64,000 nt of DNA, taken from assembly GCF_964355755.1 (NCBI RefSeq), contig NC_092670.1, forward strand, positions 26,151,795-26,215,794, written 5' to 3'. The stretch is from Antedon mediterranea. Its lineage: Eukaryota > Echinodermata > Crinoidea > Comatulida > Antedonidae. Below, piece after piece: positions 11,691 to 24,400 of the stretch. Position numbers and translations under genes: made by a program. The notes below the pieces were generated by a model. That model searched no databases, was not told the origin of the DNA, and saw nothing but the letters and a program-made list of their open reading frames with translations. The stretch's first letter is position 1. Every line of letters starts with the position of its first letter.

Positions 11691-12750
11691 GGATTATATT
11701 TAAAAAAAGTTTTCTTACATTTTGAAAAAAAGTATTTATTTGTTTATAAGCCCAATTTTCCAGTCTTAATTTTACATTTTGAAAAAAAAGTATTTTATTT
11801 GTTGATAAGCCCAATTTTGCAGTCTTATTTTACATTTTAAACGAAAGTATTTATTTGTTGATAAGCCGAATTTTCCAGTTTAATAATAATGACCCCTTCC
11901 ACGTGCTTATACCATATACATTTTACATGATATTGACCGTGGGTTCTTTACGCCTCTGATGCATTTGTTTTTATTGTACCTTTTTAATAAATTATTATAT
12001 GTTTAGGCCTAATCACACCCAATTTAATGAAACGGTCAGATTCTGATTTCAATTGAACGAAAGTAGTACTGTATTTATTATTCATTGATAAGCCAAGGGT
12101 CCCATGGCGTTAGCCGATATCTTGAGCATTTAACCTGTAACACAAATCATTCTTCAAAATCTAAAGAAAGAACCTCACACGTCTTTTTTGTGAGTGATAC
12201 ACTATGGATATGCCCACGGAAATAATATGTGGACATTGCAAACAATCATAGGCCTACAGTAACAAACATAACATGGCTAATAAGCATAACATTCAGACTG
12301 GTTTGTTTTCTAGTGGATTTTTATTTACTTTAGCATGTAGAATAAAACTAGTAACAGTGGCTATATTAATAATTATACTGACTATCCTTGATGTTATCGC
12401 GTCTAATAATAAAATATTTTGTTGTTGATAAGCCCAAATGTTCAGCCTTGATTTTACATTTTGAACGAAAGTATTTATTTGTTGATAAGCCCAATTTTGC
12501 AGTCTTAATAATGACCCTTCCACAGTGCATTTTACATGATATTGACCGAGGGTTTTTACGCCTCTATAGCCACTGATCAATACCATAATTAATGTTCTTT
12601 TTTAAATGAATATTGAAATGTTTCAACATACCCAATTAAAAAAACGGTCCGTTTTCGAGTTCAATCTTTTGATTAGAGAGGTTGGAGTTTCATTTTGAAC
12701 GAAAGTATTTATTTGATTGATAAGCCAAATTTCTAGTCCTAATGATTTGA
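11690..12750. repeat. Dispersed/tandem copies of a ~55-65-bp unit within a larger duplication
   Basis: The unit TTTTACATTTTGAA, AAAGTATTTATTTGTTGATAA, GCCCAATTTT, CAGTCTTAA occurs near 11713, 11770, 11830, 12453 and, degraded, 12690. A longer block (ACATGATATTGACCG followed by TTTACGCCTCT) recurs at 11927 and 12533. The pattern fits local duplication of about 600 bp with internal tandem units. It has no coding content. Confidence 0.7.
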
Positions 12751-12780
12751 GATTCAATGGGTTTTGCTTTCAATTGTATA

Positions 12781-12820
12781 ATAATATAATTATATATATA
12801 TATATATATATATAAATATA
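12781..12820. repeat. (AT)n microsatellite
   Basis: Alternating TA/AT run of about 30 bp flanked by AATATAAT. Confidence 0.9.
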
Positions 12821-13054
12821 ATATTAAGTATAATTATGAATTCACCAACACTTTCAGGCCCAATAACAATGATCCCGGGCCCGAGTTTTTGTAGACCGGA
12901 CTTCCATGCACAGCCACATGTTAAGGAATATGAATCTCTTTATGATTTTAATATGGTTCGAAATGATATTACACAACAACGATTAGACAGCAACTGTGCA
13001 AGAGTCCAACTAATCAAATCGGAAAGATCAATTAATTGAACATTTACAGCATAA

Positions 13055-13413
13055 GGCCCATACACTAGGACGATAACGATCGACGATAAATAGACAAATG
13101 TGCATTTTTAATACATAAACCAAAAGAAATATAAACAATTCCTTTGATGAAAATTATATTTTCACACGTCCAATCAAATGACGTCATGATTAGTAAGACC
13201 AATAATACCGTGACAATACAGCGATTTTATTGTTTTTATTTATCATGACGTCATTTGATTGAAATTTGAAAAACATTATTTTTATCAAAGACAGCATAAA
13301 TGATTATCCTATAGGTCTAGAACGAAAACCTTTCTAATTTCTTTTGGTTTATGTAAAAAAAATGCATGCTATATATTTATCGTCCGTCGTTATCGTCATA
13401 GTGTAATTGGGCC
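13055..13413. mobile_element. MITE-like element with ~75-bp inverted ends
   Basis: The ends are inverted copies: GGCCCATACACTAGGACGAT at the left, and at the right the inverse of GGCCCAATTACACTATGACG. Shared inner blocks are GATAACGA, GACGATAAATA and ACATAAACCAAAAGAAAT. The centre carries two perfect TGACGTCA palindromes at 13179 and 13246. No convincing target-site duplication was found, so the superfamily is unassigned. Confidence 0.7.
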
Positions 13414-14290
13414 TTTATACCAAAAAAATAAATTGATTACAAAGTGACATGTCATTTCACCTATCACCAAAAAACTAACCTTTTCAACACTAATTAATTG
13501 TTACGAATCCAATTTATATTATATATTTCATTAAAACTGAACTTTACGGTAAATGAAGAGTAAGTATCAGTTAATATGAATAATATAACTAGTAGGTCTA
13601 TGAACTTGCGTCCAGACATAGAACTGTGAAATTACTATCGTAAATGTTGAAACCACTTATAAAACCTTTTTTTAAAGAAAATATAATTGTGTTAGGAGAA
13701 GGCTAATAAACAAATAGATAATGTACAAACCTTTTTCTGGATTAATTAATGGAGCAGGCGTTAATAATAATCTGCTGCTGCTACCTAGACTGATTGTTCA
13801 CCTTCTGACGATAATTGATTGGACCCCCCCCCCCCCGGCATCTGATAACCAAAAAAAAATTTACCAGGACTGTTTCAATGATTTAATATCTGACGGCGTA
13901 TTATTATAACCTTGGCCTAGATTGACAGTCAAAAGAAAGTCATTGTAAATACCTCCCTTTATGTTGACAGAGCCAAAATAAAGTTTTGACCATTATCGAA
14001 TGATTATTTGACAGTGACTTATTATAATACCGGCCTGGTTGACAGCAAAACGAAGTTATTATTTATTGAACAAGATTTTACAGATTTCCGTCTACATCTC
14101 AATAATACTGTATTATCAGCAAAGGCTTTCATATAGACTCTCTTCTCCCAGACGTTTTTTTGGGTCCAGCAGCTACCTATAAATTATAGTCGAGTTTCCA
14201 AATTCACAAAACTGTCAGCCTTAGATACTAAAGCTACCGCTATGAAACAGCTTATTAATGAATGTGTCCTCCTGGGACATAGCTGGCTAG
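13414..14290. other. Intergenic, no gene recognised
   Basis: AT-rich sequence with a C-tract at 13826-13837 and a loose internal duplication (a TTATTATAA, CCTTGGCC/CCGGCCT, TTGACAG block at about 13900 and 14018). No conserved coding exon is seen. Confidence 0.4.
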
Positions 14291-14300
14291 AGCCGCGGCG

Positions 14301-14412
14301 CGAAAAACGAAGTCTGTCTTATCGTGGAGCAATTATATGGAATAGTCTCAATGTTGATACCCTTCCAAATTCAGTTAAGTTGTTTAAAACGTATCTGAAA
14401 AATGCATTGTAA
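14301..14412 (+). mobile_element. LINE reverse transcriptase C-terminal fragment
   Basis: A frame ending in TAA at 14410 reads LSYRGAIIWNSLNVDTLPNS and then VKLFKTYLKNAL. This is the usual C-terminus of CR1/L2-like LINE ORF2 (RGAxxWNSLP followed by a basic helix). Only about 34 codons are recognisable, so this is a relic. Confidence 0.8.
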
Positions 14413-14825
14413 AACATAATGGTATGGTAATCTACGATGGTGTACATCCAACTTTTAAAATGGCTAAATAATATGTAAAATGTGTGTTTTATCACTATTA
14501 TTTTAAGGTAAATGAAATCAAAAAGATTTATTATGTATTACAGTAGAATCCCCATAAATTATACACTTCGATAAGGGTTTCCGTTTACACGTGAAGTACC
14601 GGTATAGTGTACCCTAAATAGAGGTGTCAGATGAAGGGGATTCTGCTGTAATTTTGTTTCTTTTCAATTTCAATTTTTTCGTTTCTGTCGTATTTATATG
14701 GTGTTGATTTTTTTGTGTAATACAGTATCACGAACTTGTGTAAAAATAATCAATATTGACTGAACGAGTTGTACTGCACATCAGTCTCGTGTCTAAATAA
14801 AGTTTATATAGGCCTATATATATAT

Positions 14826-15410
14826 TCTCACGCAGATATGATAGGCTCAACACAGGCGTATAGCAGTGCGTACGGCGTAGGGCATATCTGATTGGTTCCC
14901 TCTCCATGGAGAATCACTTTTTGAACTGCGATAACACTGTTCTTTGCGATCTAGCCTTCGGCTATATAAAATCTTTGCACTGCGCACACCACCTCCCCCC
15001 CCCCCCCCTTCCCCTCTCTCTCTGATCCTCAGCTAGTAGCTCTCTGAAAACGAGGTGAGCGTCATTTCGACGATCGAACATTCTCTACTTCTACGGAGCG
15101 CCATTTATGCCTTTATTTACTTACGAAATAGAAATAGTACTACGGTAGCTGCCCCAGTGGACCAAATTTAGCACTAGTGGAGCGCAGTGATATAAAATAG
15201 AAATAAAATTAAAATTAGTGACTTATTTCTATTTTATATCACTGTGCTCCACCGGTGCTAAATTTGGTCAACTGGAGCAGTTACCGTAGTACTATTTCTA
15301 ATTCGGAAGTAAATAAAGGCATAAATGGCGCTCCGTAGAAGTAGAGAATGCTCGATCGTCGTCGAAATGACGCTCTGAATATACCTCGCGCTGAACAGTT
15401 AATCACAAAA
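14826..15410 (+). promoter_or_regulatory. DCTN2 5' flank: repeat-derived region with a ~320-bp palindrome
   Basis: The segment 14826-14963 matches 63665-63798, the right part of repeat K, ending in AGCCTTCGGCT. Then 15057-15207 and 15222-15375 are inverted copies of about 150 bp with a ~14-bp spacer; both contain ACTTCTACGGAGCGCCATT or its inverse. The right arm is also present, more diverged, at about 63820-63965. A TATAAAA at 15190-15196 lies in the left arm. If it serves as a TATA box, the right arm would be 5'UTR. The start codon is about 42 bp past the palindrome. Promoter function is inferred from position only. Confidence 0.6.
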
Positions 15411-15417
15411 ACACAAG

Positions 15418-18400
15418 ATGGCGGACCCGAAGTACGAGAAATTACCTGGAATTGTACGTTTATTAATATCACACTTACATTTAACTTATTTTACTTAATT
15501 ACACTTATAATTATTATTATTACTTATTAGTATTATTATTGTTTAATGAATGTAAATAAATCTGAAAATGTCCTAGCCTAGGCCTAGGGCCTAGCTAGGC
15601 TAGCCTCTAGCTAGGCTAGCTAGGAGGCTACTAGCTAGGGCTAGCTAGCCTAGCTAGGCCCCTCCCTAGCTAGGGCGTAGCCTAGAGTAGGCTAGGCGAT
15701 CAGCCAGTGCGAGCCCAGACGTCTGTCTTGTGGCTACTGACGTTCGTTTGGTATGCTCTTTTCCCATTAGCTTGTTTTGTTGGTGACCTGCTGAGGTCTG
15801 TATTAAATATTATATACCGTTCCCAGGGCTCGATTTATCTTTTTCATGTTGCTAGCCCACTGGGCTAGTTCACTGTAGATTTCACTAGCCCATACAATAT
15901 TTTACTAGCCCACTCATATCGCACCACGTGATAGCAGGGCCGCCATATAAATTAATTCAGGCATTTTGTACAATAGAGGGCGCACTAATCTAAACGCTCG
16001 AGAATTGCTACACATTTACATACATACTGTATTAAACTATTATTAGGGAGGTTTCGCAATCTTACGAATACGATAACGTGTTCGTTATGAAAACGTATTT
16101 GTTTTCATAAGCCATAAAAAAATCTGTTTCGCATGGCAACGAAATATTGAGGCGCGTCCAAAATATGACTGCGGTAAATTTGAGCGAAGCGCAGGTACGT
16201 GTTGCTTGGTGCTTGGCTGCGCCTAGGCCTAGCGTAACATCAAAGCGAGTGAGGACTGCTATTTATCAAAATTTACTTGGCATTTTAGTAAATTACTTTA
16301 GTAAATTGCTTTAAATAAATCTATAATTATATAATCATGAATCATTCCTGATTCAAATGCAAAATATGCAAATAGATCAAAAACTATACTCGTTTTGTAG
16401 TTACGAATGACTGGTGATATTCGTCAACACAAATACGCTTTACGAATATGAAATGTGGATCAGCTCAAAAGTTTCACAAATGTATGACGTATCCGTTTTC
16501 GTCATCGTATTTGATTTGTAGGTTGGGAAACCTCCCTATTGCATGAAAAATTACACAAAATTTTATTTCTTTATTGTTCACACTATAAAAATTTTGCATC
16601 GCATAGTCTATTTCATGCTCACCATATTCACCATATTCACAGAATCGATTTATTGAGGTCTTTTTGTTGTTGGGCTTCAACCTAGCCAAGAAAACTAATC
16701 AGATTCTGTCTACCTTAGGCTAGGCCTAGCCTAGAGCCTATTATTATAGTAGGGTAGCTAGGATAGACAGGCTAGGCCTACCTAGCCTAGGGCCTAGATC
16801 GCATTGGAGCACCTGGCCTACTGTTACCAAAATTGTAGTACCTAGCTAGGCCTAGCTGCTGAGCAGCCATCACGATGGCATTTGATTCTATCTGGGCCTA
16901 CGCATATTATAAAATATGGCCTCTATGGCCTACCTACAGGGATAGAGCCAGCCACCCGGACCTCCAAAATATCCCTAGCTTTTATTTGATCTTCGACAAC
17001 CAGGCCTGACAAGACTAGACAAGTTATTTTTAACATTGACAAAATTCTACTACATTTGGCCAATCACAGTTCGTTATTTATGGTCATATTTTTGTGACAT
17101 GTTTGACCTGATAATGAAGCTCCGCGCGCCTACTTCACAATAACCTGGGTGACAACATAAATGGCCAATCATAATTCGGGATTATGAGAGGCTTCGCCTA
17201 CTTCATCACTTGTTATGGCCACACAGCAGCGCGCGAGTGGTTTTTTTTGCTGATATTGCCAAGACATATGTCTTTTATGCTGGAGTTATTTTTATGAGGT
17301 CAGTTCGTCCCAATTTCGAGTTCCTACAACCTACTAGCCATACGGGCTTAAAGGAAGATACTTTAGGTAGCCCGGAGCTGTTTTTACTAGCCATTGTACG
17401 CCGGGCTAGCACTAAATCGAGCCCTGCGTTCCACCAGTTATCGCGAACATACTTCGAGAAGAAAGTGAAGGAAGGAAAGCAGCCTTCTCTGTCCTTTTTG
17501 TATTTAAAGGCACAAGAATGCCATTTGTCTTGTAGATTTTTAGGCAACTCAACTTATTTACCAGCAGATTCACCCCCATAAAGGACTCTGTGTAATTTAA
17601 TCCTGGCAACCCTCCGTTCTCTTTAATTAAAGACGCCTTCCCTGCAATTTTGGGCGCTAATGCAGTTTCGTACCCACCCCTTAAAATTACTCAAAATCTT
17701 CATCCAACCTACTCACGAGTTGTCTACAACATTCTGCAATCATAAAATTGTAAAAAATCGATAATTTTTTATTTAAAACTATTTTTAATCAATTAATACT
17801 GAGCACCCTTCGGAAATTCATCGCCAGCTTAGATTCGCGAAAATCATCGCTAGGCCTGCCGATAAAAGTACGGAGGCCTCACAGGACATTAACTCTATAG
17901 AGTAAACAGTTGCGTTCTATAGAGGGCGTAGTTACTAACGTTTAAAGCACGCACCAAATAATTATAATTTTCATTATTTCCGACATGCGTTTCGTATTTT
18001 TAATAAAGAAAAGAAATACTATACAATTGCTGTATTCATCATTGTGGGTATCATCATAATTATGTTATATTGAATAAATTCATCTGGTTCCAAATAATAA
18101 TAACGTCACGAAGGTAATTTTATTCCTTTTCGTTGTCTTGGTTTAACAAAAAAGTAAAAATCCACAAAAATAATTATGTTATGTTTTCAATTTGTTCTTT
18201 CATTTTACTAGTAGAATTTCACACAGAAAAGAAGATAAATATGGAACTGCTGACTCTTGAAGATATAAGTACTGACCAATTTTCCTCTGTTTTAGTTTAT
18301 TTTACATTATGGTTTGTAGGTCAAATAAATAAATGAAATGAATAAAAAGAATTAAAAAACAGAAAGATATAATTTATTGAAATGTAATGTACAGTAATAC

Positions 18401-21400
18401 AATAATTATAATAAAAATGTTTTCCATCAATTACTAGAATTTATTTTACTTCTGCTGACACTGAATACATCATTTCATGTCTATTCATTAATTTATTTCA
18501 ACAATATTTTATGAGGGTGGTCCATCCAGCCGAAGCTGATCATTAGGGACCCTTACAAAAAATATAATTTGACAAGAGTAGACAATAACACACAACATTC
18601 AAAATAAATAGAATTCAACATAATTAAACACAAAATATTTCTTTATGAAAAAAACTTAAAATCCGTTTCACGAGGAACATGTAAAAAATATTTTATTATC
18701 GCCATAATATGATCATATAACAGCGTCCTCTATAGATCGATGCCCTATGAGGCCTCCGTACTTTCATCGGCAGGCCTAGCGATGATTTTCGCGAAGCTAA
18801 GCTGGCGATGGATTTCTGAAGGGTGCTCAATTATTAATTGATTAAAAATAGTTATAAATAAGAAATTATTGATATTTTACCATTTTATGCTTGCTGAATG
18901 CTGTAGACAACTCGTGAGTAGGCTAGATGAAGTATTGAAATCATTTGGAGTAATTTTAAGGGGTGGGTACGAAACTGCATTAGCGCCCAATTTTGGACGT
19001 TTTTTGGAAAATAATACATATATATCACTTTAAAAACATTAAACGATGTCATTCCTTGTCTTAAATGTACGTTTTATGGTAAATTATGATAAAAAGTGAG
19101 AAACAATGCACTACCTAAGTAGCTCGCGGCGATCGACCTCTAGTGGACGGTCTTAGGCCTAGCTAGGCTTAGTTTTGTAGGCCTAGCTGGTAAACATCGG
19201 TAACGTACGAACATCGTACGCTAGCTATATACCTATCCTGACGTTGTATAGTTGCTACATTAATTGTCTTTCTATTTTTGCCAGACTCCGTTGATACAAA
19301 TTGGGGAAAACCCGGTATTTTCGCTGAAAAGTTAGGAGTCTTCCATTTGTTTTGGCCTCACGATCGATCGAAAAGTGAGCGAATTACAGGTGAAAAACAA
19401 AAATATCAATCCGCACGCAATGCATTTTGGGATTTATAGCGGGCCGCTATTATCGCAATAGGACCATATAGTATTATTTTTACATTAAATATAGTTTGTG
19501 ATCTTAAATTAGATCTAAAAAACGTAGGGAAGGTGCTTTAATTTGTGCCAATGTTCGTCAGGGTTATAGTAACCAATTCTTCTCCAGTTGTTTCCAGACA
19601 CTGGATAGGCCTTGAGTAGGGTTTGAAATGTGTACAGCACGTATGCGCCCTAATAATTCACTTGATTTTTCCCTATACTTTTGAAGCAGATCAAGTTGTT
19701 TAGATGGTGACGATTCCCTTTATTGTGTAGTTAAAGGATAGCCAGCAGCGTTGCCAGCAATAAAATTTAAATTATGCCATATCCTGTCTCAAATAATGCC
19801 AGATTGGGAAAAATAATGCCAGATCCCCAAAATGTTTCCCTAAACAGCGCCACCAACGGTTGTATGTCTAATAAACGTTTGTAAAACCCCAACTGACACA
19901 AAATAGGGCCTAAAATTGTATCCCTATGTCGTTCAAAATTTATATTTTTAGTTTTGTGAGAAATAACTAATAATTCTAAAAATATCTGGGGTGCAAAAAT
20001 GGTAATTGCAAATGACACCAACACGAACCCACGCCCCCCCCCCCCCCACAAAAAAAAAAAACCTGTTACACATGGAAATTTAGAATTTTTGAGCTGAGAT
20101 ATGAGAGCTGCTCGATCTTGGCACTTAATTTAAAATATGAAAGGATCTTAGCCCACCATAATTATAAAATGGCAATTATATATTAAAGTGTCTCCCGGAC
20201 CTCAGCCCCACCATGGTTGATAAGAAAATTTGGAAAAATGCTACTTAATTTAAAATATGAAATAAAAATATATTTATTAGTGTTTCCAGAAACTTAGGCC
20301 ACCATAGTTCGAAAATGGCAGTTATAATGGAAAATAGGAAATAAAAATATATATTAAGTGTCTCCAGGACCTCAGCCCCACCATGGTTGGGGCTGAGGTA
20401 CGAAAATTTGGAAAAATAGAGCTGCTCGATGGCCGGAAATGGCACTTAATTTCAAATATGAAATAAAAATATATTTATTAGTACCTCCAGGATCTTAGCC
20501 CACCATAGTTCGAAAATGGCAATTATAATTTAAAATAGGAAATAAAAATATATAAGTGTCTTTAGGACCTCAGCCCCACCATGGTTGGGGCTGAGGTAAA
20601 AAAAATTGGAAAAATAGAGCTGATCGATGGGCGGAAATGGCACTTAATTTTAAATAAAAATTACCTCGCCCACTACTGGGGCTGAGAGGTGAAGAACATT
20701 TGGAAAAATAGGGTTGCTACGACGATTCAAATGGAACATAATTTGAAATATGGAAAACAAATTCTCTAGAAGAAATTCTTTTTAAAATTAGAGCTTCTAA
20801 GTTACCAGAAATTGACATTTTAAGGGTTGGGGTAGGGGTGCGGCCGCTTTATAATTATGAACTGAAAAAACAAAACCCCTTTCATAATGTTTTCGTTCAA
20901 TTGTCTCTACACCCGTGGGGATCCAATAACCTGCATGAACTCTGAAATAGAGCAACATAATTGGCCAATAGCTAGCCTCTTCGGATTTGTTGTACTGCCT
21001 ATAATATCGCACACACGGTAGTTTTCGAGCAGCCTTCCTATCCGAAGAGTCGATTAAGTCCGAAACGAAAGGATGGAAGAACTACTGTATTGTACGGAAA
21101 ACCCGAACAGATCTGTTTTGTACGATATGATATTGTATAAGGTGATAATATGTATTAAATTGCAAGATTTATAAACAAAATATTTTAATTTTGTTCTGTG
21201 GTATATTATTTTTTTGGTTGTTCAAAAAACACAAAATTATGCCAGATTATGCTAAAAACGGCTAAATAATGCCGCGGCATTATGCCAGATGCCGTGGGCC
21301 TCCAAATAATGCCAAAAAGCATAATAATGCCAGAAATGGCAACTATGATAGCCAGGAACGAAAATGTTCTGGCTTGTTATCGAATTTAATGATGCTTGTG

Positions 21401-24400
21401 AATTATCAAGTCTCTCCACGCAAAATTTTGAAGCCAACCAAGAGACTCATCATTAATTGCGTGTTGTTCCGACATCGGTTCAATTTTGGTCGCAGGCTTA
21501 ACCCTTGTGGGGTATGTTGGCGGGCTCATCCTTGAGAGCGGATGGTGTAAATTCTTTGGCGTGACCTAAAAGCTGGTGGCGCGAGAGCTCCATGGGAGGT
21601 GGAATTGGAAAACAAGCACACACAAAACTAGGCAGAGACAGGAGTCCTAAAAAACGAACTTAATCACTATCTAGTAGGTCTCCTATTGCACTGATTATAT
21701 AAAAAACATTTAGAATAACAACATTAAAAATGCATATAAATACTATATCAAAATAAATTAAAATATATTGCAATATCATTATCATTAAAAATCATCAATA
21801 CATAGCAAAATCTTACTTACAATAAATGTTAAGCTTATTCATAAAAGTCTTAATACCTGTATTTAAAATTAATACTGTAAATCTCTTATTTCTTCCGGTA
21901 GTCCCTCTCATGCACAGGGAAATATGTGGAAAATTGAGTATTTTAAACAATTTGTCCGAGCAAAAGGGTGTACGAATATGAGATGATCACTGTGACGCGG
22001 GTTGTGACAGGTTATCGGAGACTTAGCTCCATTTGGAAGTCTAGCTGTGATGATTCACTCTGATGTTTTACTTCTTGTTCGAGGTCTTGTGCTCTAGTCT
22101 CAACTGCAGCTACCATTTCTTCTTGTTCGAGATCAAGTTGAGCCTTCATAGCAACTGGCTTCGTTGCGAATAGGCTCGCAGAGCCTAGTGAAACATTGAT
22201 TGCATACTTTCAACTGAGTTAACTTATAGAATATGACTTTGAACCCCATTCCATGACGGAGTTGATAATAGCCTAAACCCGAAAGTTACAAGAATCAATT
22301 TAAGCACCTGCTTGATTAGAATAGTATACCCAGCTATAATATTAGTATTAATTGTTCACTTATTAGGTGATCATTTAGAATAAAATGATCACCTATTGTT
22401 ATTGTATGAAATCTTATTTTTTTTTCTTTTTATTGTTTCTGTACACTATTTTGTGACATAACAATTATCTCAAAAAGTTTAATGTCAGTGATTACCAAAA
22501 TTTCAGAATATCTTTCAAATAATATAACTTAATCCTAATAAGCTTTCCAGCATGATCACTCATCCGTGACGTCATTTATACGCCATTTTGCAAAATCACA
22601 TTATCAATCATATCTCCATAATTCATTATCACATATTAATGAAATTCACTACACGTAAACTTCAGGTCAAGGGTAAAAATATTAGCAAATAAAAACGCAC
22701 GCGCACGTAGGTAAATTAAAGTAAATTAAGTTTTGATCAATTTAGAGCATGAATTAGGCCATTTGCGTGTTCAAAAAATTACTGCGCAAAAAAAAGTTTT
22801 GTGCGCGCGATACTTAAAAAGCGTAAAAAATATGAATTTTGTTTACAAATCTCATTCTACTCACCATCTTAATAGTACATTCACCAAATTTGAGTCAGTT
22901 CCGACTTAAAATAATGCTATACGAGCAGGTTAAAAATGACAAAATGCGCAAATTAATTGCATCAAAGTGATGAAAATGGTGAAAAATAAGGCCTTTTTAA
23001 AATGAATATAACTGTTCAGAATGGCAGGTGACCCCCAATTTTTTTAACTTATTCGGGAAGCCATTGGGTTGTAGATACATATTCATGTACACATTAGACG
23101 TACAAAATGGTATGACGTCATCAAATGGCCACTTCAATTTAAAAATTAGTAATTTTTATCTTTTTGTGTGGGTTTTCACATTCAATAGAGCGCATCTCCG
23201 TTATTTGAGCCCGATTTTCGCAGAAATTTTAGTATTGTGCTTGGCTCAAATAATTATCTTTCTCATGAGTTGTCAACATTTTTATTTTGATGACGTCATC
23301 ACGCGGAAAAACTTAAATAATCTAGGTCGTGTAATTTCAGCTACACATACATTTGAATATCTTATAGCTCTTCAGAATTAAAGGTGACCTTGAAGATTAT
23401 AACTTATTATGAAAGCTGATGAAATGTAGATTTGAATTCATATAAAAATTAAGCCTATCGGATGTTGTGATGTTATCATATGGCCAGTTGAAGTTAAAAC
23501 GTTGTTTTTAAATTTCTTTAGTCGAAGTTATACAAATTTCAAAGAGCGCGCATTGCGCTTCTACGTGTCAAATTCTCTTCCAATCCTTATATTTATTTGC
23601 TCAATTCATTATCTTTCGAAATTGTCATCTTCGAGTTTATTTTGATAATTCCATCATACCAAAAAATTTGAACATGATGTGGGTCCCGTAATTTCACCTA
23701 TGCTACACTGTATATAGATATACAGTATATACAGTACTGTACATATTGTATATGACACATAATAGGTACAACTCAGCACTATAAGCGTATGCATCATGTC
23801 ATAGGATGGCGTACATCAACTTTTTACGATCGGATGTTAACGTACATGCATGTTTAAAAAGTGTTAATTTCATTAAAATGATAAAATGATCACCTATAAT
23901 TCGTCAAAGTGACGAATTAAATTCTAGTTGTACGTTTAATTTTGTTCATTCTCCAATAGAGAGTACAAGTTGAATACCTCCTTCATGGATTTTATTTTCC
24001 ATTCCATTGTCCAAATTGACGTAATGATGATTCTTTCATTGGCCTGACGCTCCACTTATATTGAGTATTAGCTTGTTGCAAAGGTCTACTTGGTGCCATA
24101 GTACTATGTTGTGGTCACTATTTGCTAGAGGAGCAATGATACATGGATCTTTAAAGTATGCAGCAATGTTGGTAATAATTTTGTCAAGTGTCACCCCTAG
24201 TCTGGTTGGTTTTTAACAACCTGTTTGTAATTTCCAACGGTGAGCCTAGATGTATCGATTTTGTTCATATCACCAGCAATTAAAATACCCGCATATGGAT
24301 GTTTGGTGATTATTAGATTCACTATTTGTTGAAGGCATCTCTCAAGCGTGTTTGACTTATTTGCAGAGGGGGGAGAATATACAGCACAATAAAATAGATA

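Noticed and set aside
17210-17581. Overlapping 123-codon and 90-codon open frames on opposite strands
   Set aside because: They span the right boundary of a transposon (17426) and have no recognised domains; the opposite-strand pair is typical of chance frames.
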